From UPXZ01 sp964498765 (lineage in GTDB: Bacteria; Bacteroidota; Bacteroidia; Bacteroidales; Paludibacteraceae), in assembly GCA_964498765.1 (NCBI GenBank), contig CAZCIU010000006.1, positions 10,183-74,182 of the forward strand: a DNA stretch of 64,000 nt. Reading direction: 5' to 3'. The translations under genes were made by a program, and so were the position numbers. The notes under the pieces were generated by a model, which ran no database searches, was not told where the DNA came from, and was given only the letters and a program-made list of their open reading frames with translations. The stretch's first letter is position 1. The number at the start of each line of letters is the position of its first letter. Positions 25,514 through 32,910 of this stretch are shown here, in pieces.

Positions 25514-27052
25514 ATGCTTGTAAAGACATTTGGTGCTGCAGTTCAGGGAATTAATGCAACGCTTGTAACAATTGAGGTAAACGTAAGTCAGGGAATTCGA
25601 TTTATGATTGTAGGCTTGCCGGACAATGCCGTGCGTGAAAGCCACGAACGTATAATTTCTGCGTTGAAATATAATTCCTATGACCTTCCTCGGAAGCAAA
25701 TTATTGTCAACATGGCACCTGCAGACATCCGAAAAGAAGGTTCTGCGTATGATTTACCGCTGGCAATAGGGATAATGGCTGCTGCTGAGAAAATTCCATT
25801 TGAAGAATTGGATCAGTACGTAATCATGGGCGAACTATCGCTTGATGGGAGTTTGCAGCCCATAAAAGGCGTGTTACCGATTGCAATTAAAGCACGTGAG
25901 GAAAAATTCAAAGGCTTTATTCTTCCCAAACAAAATGCTCGTGAAGCTGCCGTGGTGAACAATCTGGATGTTTATGGAGTGGAAAATATCAAGGAAGTGA
26001 TTGACTTTCTGAAAGGTGAAATTACGCTCGAACCAACGTACGTAAATACTCGTGAGGAATTTTATCAGCAGTTGAATTTAGCTGATATAGATTTTGCAGA
26101 TGTAAAAGGACAGGAAAATGTAAAGCGTGCACTCGAAGTTTCGGCTGCCGGTGGGCATAATATTGTTCTCGTTGGCCCTCCCGGAGCAGGTAAATCGATG
26201 TTAGCCAAGCGAATACCGACCATACTTCCGCCTCTCACATTGCATGAAGCACTTGAAACGACTAAAATCCATTCCGTAGCAGGAAATATAGATAATAATA
26301 CTTCGCTGATTTCTCAAAGACCTTTCAGAAGCCCACATCATACTATCAGTGATGTCGCCTTAGTTGGGGGTGGAACTTTTCCTCAAGCCGGAGAAATTTC
26401 ACTTGCCCACAATGGAGTCCTTTTTTTGGATGAACTTCCAGAATTTAAACGGACTGTGTTGGAAGTCATGCGTCAGCCGCTTGAAGACAGAAAAATCAGT
26501 ATTTCCAGAGCAAAATTTGCAATTGATTATCCCGCCAGTTTTATGCTTGTGGCATCCATGAACCCATGTCCTTGCGGCTATTACAACCATCCTACACGTG
26601 ATTGTGTATGTGCTCCGGGAGTTGTTCAGAAATATTTAAGTCGAATTAGTGGCCCTTTATTGGACAGAATCGATCTGCACATTGAAATTACACCCGTTCC
26701 CTTTGAAAAACTGGCAGAAATGAAAGAATCAGAAAATAGTGAAGCTGTACGATTGCGAGTTGTGAAAGCGCGTGAAATTCAGGAACATCGTTTCCGTGAT
26801 GTAGATGGCGTGTATTGCAATGCACAGATGTCTTCCAAGCAGCTTCGGGAATATGCACAGCCGGACAAAGAAGGCAGTGAATTGCTGAAAAGTGCTATGT
26901 TGCGACTGAATTTATCGGCTCGGGCATACGATCGAATTCTGAAAGTTGCGCGTACCATTGCCGATTTGGACGATAGCGAAAATATCGAATCATACCATTT
27001 GGCTGAAGCAATTAACTATCGAAATTTGGATAGGGAAGGTTGGGCTGGATGA
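25514..27052 (+). CDS. comM: YifB/ComM-family magnesium chelatase-like AAA+ ATPase
   Basis: The 512-residue protein has the ComM/YifB domain order. An N-terminal Lon-protease-like ChlI domain (about 1-165) includes IVGLPDNAVRESHERI and MGELSLDG. A Mg-chelatase AAA+ domain (about 190-400) has Walker A GPPGAGKS, HHTISDVALVGGG and Walker B LFLDELPEF. A C-terminal domain (about 410-505) contains CNAQMSSKQLREY and RAYDRILKVARTIADL. ComM is a hexameric helicase that promotes branch migration during natural transformation. The Cys motif MNPCPCGYYNHPTRDCVC is present. The gene is monocistronic with a textbook promoter and a bidirectional terminator. Confidence 0.93.
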   Translation: MLVKTFGAAVQGINATLVTIEVNVSQGIRFMIVGLPDNAVRESHERIISALKYNSYDLPRKQIIVNMAPADIRKEGSAYDLPLAIGIMAAAEKIPFEELDQYVIMGELSLDGSLQPIKGVLPIAIKAREEKFKGFILPKQNAREAAVVNNLDVYGVENIKEVIDFLKGEITLEPTYVNTREEFYQQLNLADIDFADVKGQENVKRALEVSAAGGHNIVLVGPPGAGKSMLAKRIPTILPPLTLHEALETTKIHSVAGNIDNNTSLISQRPFRSPHHTISDVALVGGGTFPQAGEISLAHNGVLFLDELPEFKRTVLEVMRQPLEDRKISISRAKFAIDYPASFMLVASMNPCPCGYYNHPTRDCVCAPGVVQKYLSRISGPLLDRIDLHIEITPVPFEKLAEMKESENSEAVRLRVVKAREIQEHRFRDVDGVYCNAQMSSKQLREYAQPDKEGSELLKSAMLRLNLSARAYDRILKVARTIADLDDSENIESYHLAEAINYRNLDREGWAG

Positions 27053-27065
27053 TGATTTGAAAGAA

Positions 27066-27104
27066 TAAAAAAGACCGTTTAGTTAAGCTAAACGGTCTTT
27101 TTTG
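27066..27104. terminator. Bidirectional terminator between comM and the PUL
   Basis: 12-bp stem AAGACCGTTTAG/CTAAACGGTCTT (27071-27082 and 27088-27099) with A-run before and T-run after; it serves two convergent transcripts. Confidence 0.9.
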
Positions 27105-27118
27105 TATGAAAACCAATC

Positions 27119-28324
27119 TTATCTAACTATAATCTTCGTTTCAGAATTATCAACCTGCAAAATGTAAACTCCAGTATTCATTTTCTGACTTGTGAAGTCG
27201 CCATTGCCTTTGAATGATTGAATAATCTGACCATTTAAATTGTAGATGTTTACACCGGACATCACGCCGCTAATCGTCAATTTACTATCAGAAATAGAAA
27301 TCGGATATGCAAAATCAGCTTTTACTGCTTCAACGCTGGTTGCCATTTTTTTCCATCTTTCAATTGCAAAACTCATGGTAGGAGTTTCTTTGAACGATGC
27401 CTGACGATTGGAAGGAAGATTGCTGCCGTCTGCCTGGCATTCTTCATAAGCCCAATCTTTTCTGTTCCAGCATTTGAATTCTACATTCGCAACATTAGGA
27501 ATAATGGCTGAAAATGTTCCATCACCGTTTTTAGTTGCAGCAATGCCTTCTTCTAATTTCCATCCGCTTCTGAAACTACCAATCAAATAAACGCTATCAG
27601 TTCCCGCAGGTACAGAAGTGATATTTATCTTAATATCGCCCACGTTCACAGGGTCATAGATGGATTTAAATCCAGAACATACTACGCTTACTTCGTTGTT
27701 AGCGCCACCATTACCATAATAAGTAAAGTTTGCAGTTTGTGTTTGCTCATAAGCCCAACTTGGTCCGGAAGCAAATTTGAATTCCAAAAGTTGTGGATCG
27801 ATATTTGGAATTGTATATGTGTAAACTTTTCCATCTGTATCCTGGCTTACAAATGTCATTTCTTTAGAAGGTTGCTCCCAGTTAACAAATGAACCCGTAA
27901 TGTAGCAAAATAAAGTAGTATTCGGAACCAATACATTCACTTTGACATCTCTTGGAGTTTCAGGAACAAAGGTTTTTTTGAAAGAATTTACAACAGCTTT
28001 GTCAAAACCTACTGCGCCAAACGTAAAATCGGCAGCGGGATCTCCTTGCTCAAAAGCCCATCCTGGACCGGCACAGAATTTATAACCGTAATTGCTTTCA
28101 ACATTGTCAGGAACAGTAATATCAACTTCAAAAACTTTAGGAGAATCAGATACTTTCGTCATTTGAGTAGCTGATGGACTCCATCCGTTGAAACCACCGG
28201 CAGCATAAACAACCACTGTTTCTGCTGGAACTTGCACTTTAAGTTTTACTGTTTTTTCAGCATGACTTAAGGTTGTCATGGTAAAAAATACCGACAACAA
28301 GATTAAAAAATAGTTTTTTTTCAT
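27119..28324 (-). CDS. Type IX-secreted protein with three E-set/CBM-like repeats
   Basis: The 401-residue protein has a signal peptide (about 1-22) and three related domains (about 24-120, 125-215 and 225-315). Each starts with a Gly-x-Phe-x-x-Trp-type strand (GGFNGWSPSATQM, GSFVNWEQPSKEM, GSFRSGWKLEEG). Each ends with a Trp-Ala-Tyr/Phe-Glu motif (GPGWAFEQ, GPSWAYEQ, KDWAYEE). This shape resembles the carbohydrate-binding E-set domains of AMPK/CBM48 and SusE-like proteins. The tail (about 325-401) is a type IX sorting domain (LTISGVMSGVNIYNLNGQII to MNTGVYILQVDN). It is the last gene of the PUL and probably binds the target glycan at the surface or outside the cell. No catalytic residues are seen. 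A hairpin separates it from the GH30 gene. Confidence 0.75.
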   Translation of the reverse strand: MKKNYFLILLSVFFTMTTLSHAEKTVKLKVQVPAETVVVYAAGGFNGWSPSATQMTKVSDSPKVFEVDITVPDNVESNYGYKFCAGPGWAFEQGDPAADFTFGAVGFDKAVVNSFKKTFVPETPRDVKVNVLVPNTTLFCYITGSFVNWEQPSKEMTFVSQDTDGKVYTYTIPNIDPQLLEFKFASGPSWAYEQTQTANFTYYGNGGANNEVSVVCSGFKSIYDPVNVGDIKINITSVPAGTDSVYLIGSFRSGWKLEEGIAATKNGDGTFSAIIPNVANVEFKCWNRKDWAYEECQADGSNLPSNRQASFKETPTMSFAIERWKKMATSVEAVKADFAYPISISDSKLTISGVMSGVNIYNLNGQIIQSFKGNGDFTSQKMNTGVYILQVDNSETKIIVR

Positions 28325-28390
28325 AAGACCAATGTTTTTTAATAATTAGTAATTAAGTAATTGAATTTCAGATTTGTATAAATTATTTTA

Positions 28391-28427
28391 GAAACTTTGC
28401 CAATTCTGTGAAAATCGGCAAAGTTTC
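28391..28427 (-). other. Intercistronic hairpin within the PUL
   Basis: Perfect 11-bp inverted repeat GAAACTTTGCC/GGCAAAGTTTC (28391-28401 and 28417-28427) between GH30 and the next gene. No proper T-run follows on the minus strand, so it looks like an mRNA-stability or attenuation element, not a full terminator. Confidence 0.65.
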
Positions 28428-28438
28428 AGTTATTTCAG

Positions 28439-29929
28439 TTAGAGTTTTTTCCAATTGCAGGAAGTTAGACTTTTAGCAGGTAGTGTCACATCAAAATGCT
28501 TTTTCCCATCATCAATTGTCATGCTGATTGAAGTTGAATTGTCATTTTGAAGCACAATTCCATACGTTCCATCCGAATTAAGCGCTGCAGAAGCGAAAAC
28601 GCCATTCGGCAAATAGCCGGAAGTACCGATTTTAGTAGAACCGCTGTGTAGCACTTTTGACATGTGTCCGATAAAGTAGAAGTGCGATTTTCTGTCCAAG
28701 GTTTTGTAATCGGATGAGCTTATATCCACAGCTCCAAAGCAAGTAGTACATCCTCCAGGACGATTTGGACCACGATTATCATCGAGCATGAAATTCCACA
28801 CGATTACAGCTTTGCAATATCTGTTTAGTGCTCCAATTCCAATTTCTTTCATAGTCCACATCAAATCGCCATCGAAGGAATAATTCCAGGTTCCAATCGA
28901 CATTTCTGTAAAGTAAAGATTTTTATCCGGAAATGCATTATGAACACGTGTAAACTCAGTACTGCTGCCTCCATAAGCATGATAAGCTGCTCCATCAATA
29001 TATTTTGCAGCCTCAGGGTCAGCATAAATATTGATTGGATAACCTTGCTGATCAGGCACATTATCATAATTGAAATTATGATCGAAAACCACAATTTTTG
29101 TTTTCAAATTAGCTTCTTTGAATTTTGGACCAAGAGCATTTTTGATAAAATCGCGCTGCTCTTGCCAGGTCATATAAAGCGATGCTGAATTTCCTCTATT
29201 CAAAGGCTCATTCTGAATAGTGATAGATTCAATCGGGAAACCTTCTTTTTCCATTGCCTGGATCCATTTTACAAAGTAAGTTGCATAATCCTGATAATAT
29301 TTTGGATTTAGCTGGCCACTTGTCCATGAATTATAAGGCTGTAAATCCACCAAATTATTCACCTTCATCCAGCGTGGCGGCGTCCATGGAGAACCCATAA
29401 TTTTAACTTTTGGATTTATAGCCAGAATTTCTTTCAAAATTGGATAAATGTCACGAACATCGTATGGATGCATAGCAAAATTTTCAATTCCCGGAGTATC
29501 ACAGCACGTGTATTCATCCAGCGAAAAATCTGAACAACCGATTGCTACGCGTATGTAGCTATAACCCATTCCTTTTTCCAGGCTGAATGTTTCTTCCAGT
29601 AGCTTGGTTCTGTCTTCTTTAGTCATTTTCAGAAGATTGTAACATGAAGAACCTGTAATTGCTACTCCAAAACCGTCAATTGTTTGAAATTTTTGATCCG
29701 GTTTCAATGTCAGCGTTTTCTCAATATTCATGTTTATTCCTTCGCTAAAGTTCTTGGAAACTTTGCTGAATAACATGGTTTTATCGCCCGTTGTAACGTA
29801 AGTGTTTACATCCTTAATTGTATCGTTGTTGTCAGGCGGATTAGGCGTATCAGAGCCACGGCACGCTGAGCAACTTGCAAATACAAAAATAAAGGTTAGC
29901 AGATACAGATATATTACGTATTTTTTCAT
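28439..29929 (-). CDS. GH30 glycoside hydrolase, lipoprotein (likely beta-1,6-glucanase or beta-glucosidase)
   Basis: The 496-residue protein has a lipoprotein signal (LTFIFVFASC, Cys20) and a GH30 (beta/alpha)8 plus beta-sandwich fold. Marks are FQTIDGFGVAITGSSCYNLL near residue 81, SPWTPPRWMK near 180, the acid/base Glu241 in IQNEPL and the nucleophile Glu342 in YFTEMSIG. Both catalytic residues are therefore present. It is probably outer-membrane anchored and surface-exposed. The gene order (regulator, SusC, SusD, SusE-like, GH30) parallels the beta-1,6-glucan PUL of Bacteroides thetaiotaomicron as I recall it. Endo-beta-1,6-glucanase is therefore my best guess, with glucosylceramidase-type beta-glucosidase or xylanase as alternatives. 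Confidence 0.9.
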   Translation of the reverse strand: MKKYVIYLYLLTFIFVFASCSACRGSDTPNPPDNNDTIKDVNTYVTTGDKTMLFSKVSKNFSEGINMNIEKTLTLKPDQKFQTIDGFGVAITGSSCYNLLKMTKEDRTKLLEETFSLEKGMGYSYIRVAIGCSDFSLDEYTCCDTPGIENFAMHPYDVRDIYPILKEILAINPKVKIMGSPWTPPRWMKVNNLVDLQPYNSWTSGQLNPKYYQDYATYFVKWIQAMEKEGFPIESITIQNEPLNRGNSASLYMTWQEQRDFIKNALGPKFKEANLKTKIVVFDHNFNYDNVPDQQGYPINIYADPEAAKYIDGAAYHAYGGSSTEFTRVHNAFPDKNLYFTEMSIGTWNYSFDGDLMWTMKEIGIGALNRYCKAVIVWNFMLDDNRGPNRPGGCTTCFGAVDISSSDYKTLDRKSHFYFIGHMSKVLHSGSTKIGTSGYLPNGVFASAALNSDGTYGIVLQNDNSTSISMTIDDGKKHFDVTLPAKSLTSCNWKKL

Positions 29930-29939
29930 GATATTTCAG

Positions 29940-31343
29940 TTAATTGATTTTTTGAACTTTAGTTTGTTTTGTATTCATATCCAGCGTAATTCTGTAAATT
30001 CCACTGAATGATGTATCGTTTCCGCGCCAGTTGCCAACGTTTCCTGATTCATTACTGTTTCTGACAGGAGCTTCTACGGTGTACTGCATGGATGATTCTT
30101 CGCCATGATCCCAGCCTCTGTAATGGAAATACTTGAAGTTTAATGTTCCGTAACCTGTTCCTTCGGTATTATCTTCGTTTTCCAGGTAAACTGTTGCTTG
30201 ATAAACTCCATCGGAAACTTTTCGACAAGGTACGTAATCCAGCGGAGTATTCCAATTCCAGCTTGTTGTAGTTGCAAATGGTTGTGATGGACGTCCAATT
30301 CCGGTTCCACAAATCCAAAGTGCATCCGGAAATGCGACAGTTGGCATTGGTTCGATATACAGATAATCACCTGCAATGTGATAATAAGCCTTATACATGC
30401 CGGTTTCTCCAAGGAATTTTGCGGTGTTTGTTCCGGTTACTTCAAAATAATCTGGTGATAAACCATTTGCTAAGTTTGCAATTCCAGTGAAAGTAACTTC
30501 TACGTCTTTTCCAAAATAAATGGTTGCACCACGGAATTGAGCAGCATCAGCACCAAGTAATGATGAAGGGTTAGCAGTTAAATCTGAATTTACATCCATT
30601 CCTGTAAGTGGCTCAAGCAGTTTGCCAATTACATCTAACTCAAAATTGATTGCATCAAATGTAACGGAATTAATATTCACGAGTGATTCATCCTGCACGG
30701 CAATTGAACTTTCGCCTTGCTTAATGATGTCAATAACTCCGTTTTTCATTCCAAATACAATTCCAGACCAATCAACACGTCCAAAAGCCGTTTTCTTGGT
30801 TGAAATATAACAATCAAACGAATTAGGAAATTCGAAACCACTTGCCGAATAAATAAGGTTTGCAGCATCGGTGAGAATTAATTCTCGAGTATTTAATCCG
30901 CTGGTAATTGTAGCAGGAATAAGATAAAGTTTGTTCATCGGCGGTCTATTCCCGACAGTATTATCAAGGATTTGCTCAGCTTTGAAACCTTCCACATTGA
31001 TTGCTGTAAGGTAAACCCTCACTTTCTCTTTATCAGGCATTCCTACGCCGAAAGGAATGTGGTAGCGCTTTGTTATGTTAGCACTGTTTCCTTTGGTACG
31101 TATAGATTCGGTGATAATAAGTTTGTTGCTTACAGCTATTTTCACTTCTAATGTCGAAAGTGGATTTGGATCGGTGATATCAACATTTAATGTAATTGAA
31201 TCGCCGTATTGAATTGAATTCTCCAGCACACTTGCAATGATGGTAGGCGTACTGTCCGGATAATGTGTTCTAAATTCAGTATCCTGACAGGCACTTACGA
31301 TAAAAATAATCGCAAAGAATATGAAATAATGTATTTTTTTCAT
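29940..31343 (-). CDS. SusE/SusF-like surface glycan-binding lipoprotein
   Basis: The 467-residue lipoprotein (Cys19 in IFIVSACQDTEF) has an N-terminal Ig-like E-set domain (about 35-130, TIIASVLENSIQYGDSITLNVDITDPNPL). Middle and C-terminal beta domains follow, the latter with aromatic clusters (ATTSWNWNTPLDYVPC, FKYFHYRGWDHGEE) suitable for sugar stacking. This is the layout of surface glycan-binding proteins coded after susD. Its ATG is 25 bp after the SusD stop, and GH30 starts 10 bp after its own stop, so the four genes form one tight operon. Glycan specificity is inferred from the neighbouring GH30 only. Confidence 0.8.
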   Translation of the reverse strand: MKKIHYFIFFAIIFIVSACQDTEFRTHYPDSTPTIIASVLENSIQYGDSITLNVDITDPNPLSTLEVKIAVSNKLIITESIRTKGNSANITKRYHIPFGVGMPDKEKVRVYLTAINVEGFKAEQILDNTVGNRPPMNKLYLIPATITSGLNTRELILTDAANLIYSASGFEFPNSFDCYISTKKTAFGRVDWSGIVFGMKNGVIDIIKQGESSIAVQDESLVNINSVTFDAINFELDVIGKLLEPLTGMDVNSDLTANPSSLLGADAAQFRGATIYFGKDVEVTFTGIANLANGLSPDYFEVTGTNTAKFLGETGMYKAYYHIAGDYLYIEPMPTVAFPDALWICGTGIGRPSQPFATTTSWNWNTPLDYVPCRKVSDGVYQATVYLENEDNTEGTGYGTLNFKYFHYRGWDHGEESSMQYTVEAPVRNSNESGNVGNWRGNDTSFSGIYRITLDMNTKQTKVQKIN

Positions 31344-31368
31344 TTTGTCAATTTTTTAAGGATTTGAA

Positions 31369-32880
31369 TTAATAACCCGGATTTTGTACCAAGTTTGTAT
31401 TTTCATCTAAAACAGGCTGTGGAATTGGCAGCAGTTCAGATTCTACGGTAAATGTTCTGCCTTGCGGAAGTCTGCCTGCATCACGTTGATTAATCGTGTT
31501 CATGGTGCTTTCTAGTTTTCCAAATCTAATCAAGTCAAACCAGCGTTGACCTTCGAAAGCAAGTTCCAGTCTTCTTTCTAGCAGTATGGCATCCAGCAAA
31601 CTTTCTTTTGATCCAGTACTTGCTGCAGTCAAATCAGGCAATCCGACCCGTTTCCTTACTGTATTTACAACTTGAGCAGCTTGCGTAAGTTGATTTTTAT
31701 GTGCCAAAGCTTCTGCTTTCAGCAATAGAATGTCTGCTCCGCGTAATTTGATAATGGAATTGACATTGGAACGAATTTTATACATAAAAGGATAATTTTT
31801 TGCATCATAATAATTTGACCAGGAAGTTTCGTAAAATACGATTGACTCGTTTTTACGTTTCATATCTCCGGCATCATCAAATGCTTTAATCAAATCTCGT
31901 GATGGAGTTACCCATTTAGCCCAGGTGAAATAAAATTCGTAATCCAGTAAATCCCTTCCAAACATCCAGGTTACCCAATTGCCACTTCCGGTGAAATACT
32001 GTAATTCAAGTATCGATTCAGATGTGTTTCTGGCTTTTGCATCTGTTTTCGATGCATTTAAGCCAAATAAATCGCTGTAATTACCAACAAGACTAATTCC
32101 ATCAGCTTCAACTTGTTCGGCGAAATAGATTACACTGTCAGGATTTTGTACAACTTTATCGGCATATACTTTTGTCAGCAAGGCCTTTGCAACTGTTTTA
32201 GAAAGAATAGTTTTATCAGCATTATTATTCGCAGGAGCGTGAGTTAAAGATGCTCTCAAGTCGCTAATCACTTGTCTGTAAGCTTCTTCTTGTGTGTTTG
32301 CTTTAGGGAAATAAAGCGGATAAACTTCCTTGATGTTTTCGGCAGTGATTTTTCCGGCTTCTTGTGTAATTACAGGAAAATTTCCAAACCATCTGGCCAT
32401 ATCGTACATCATCATAGCTCTGAAAATGGTTGCCTCAGCTTTCCACTGATTTCTTTCTGCAGTAGTCAAGGCTTGATCAGGCACCAAATCAATGTTATTA
32501 ATTATACTGTTTGCAACTGCAATATCACTTAAATAGCGGTTCCAATCGCGTGCAATTACGCTGTTGCTGGCATCTAGATTATTGGATTCAATCGGAACAA
32601 CTTCTGCTCCGGTAGTTCCTGCATAAGCATTATCCGAGCGACATTCTGCAAATAGCAAGTAATCCAGATACCAATGCTCCTGATTGCCTGTCATGCGCTG
32701 ATACATGTTTTTGTAAACCGCTTGAATTGCGTCCCGATCTTTGAACTTTATTTCAGTTCCGGTATCATCTTTCGCACCGATTGTATTTTCTGAGAGTTGT
32801 GAAATAGGATCATAATCCAAACCGCAGGATGCAAAAAGGAAAATGAAAAATCCAACTCCTATTTTTAATATCTTATTCAT
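31369..32880 (-). CDS. SusD/RagB-family nutrient-binding outer-membrane lipoprotein
   Basis: The 503-residue protein has a lipoprotein signal (VGFFIFLFASCGLDYDPIS, Cys19) and the SusD layout. N-terminal TPR helices (about 65-300) include WNRYLSDIAVANSIINNID and RAMMMYDMARWFGNFP. The RagB/SusD C-terminal region has LLKAEALAHKNQ and ERRLELAFEGQRWFDLIRFGKL, and the protein ends PIPQPVLDENTNLVQNPGY. SusD forms the lid over the SusC barrel and helps bind the glycan at the cell surface. It lies 30 bp downstream of susC and is presumably co-regulated by the membrane regulator upstream. Confidence 0.96.
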   Translation of the reverse strand: MNKILKIGVGFFIFLFASCGLDYDPISQLSENTIGAKDDTGTEIKFKDRDAIQAVYKNMYQRMTGNQEHWYLDYLLFAECRSDNAYAGTTGAEVVPIESNNLDASNSVIARDWNRYLSDIAVANSIINNIDLVPDQALTTAERNQWKAEATIFRAMMMYDMARWFGNFPVITQEAGKITAENIKEVYPLYFPKANTQEEAYRQVISDLRASLTHAPANNNADKTILSKTVAKALLTKVYADKVVQNPDSVIYFAEQVEADGISLVGNYSDLFGLNASKTDAKARNTSESILELQYFTGSGNWVTWMFGRDLLDYEFYFTWAKWVTPSRDLIKAFDDAGDMKRKNESIVFYETSWSNYYDAKNYPFMYKIRSNVNSIIKLRGADILLLKAEALAHKNQLTQAAQVVNTVRKRVGLPDLTAASTGSKESLLDAILLERRLELAFEGQRWFDLIRFGKLESTMNTINQRDAGRLPQGRTFTVESELLPIPQPVLDENTNLVQNPGY

Positions 32881-32910
32881 GATTTCAATGTTTTAATAAT
32901 TCAGATTAAA

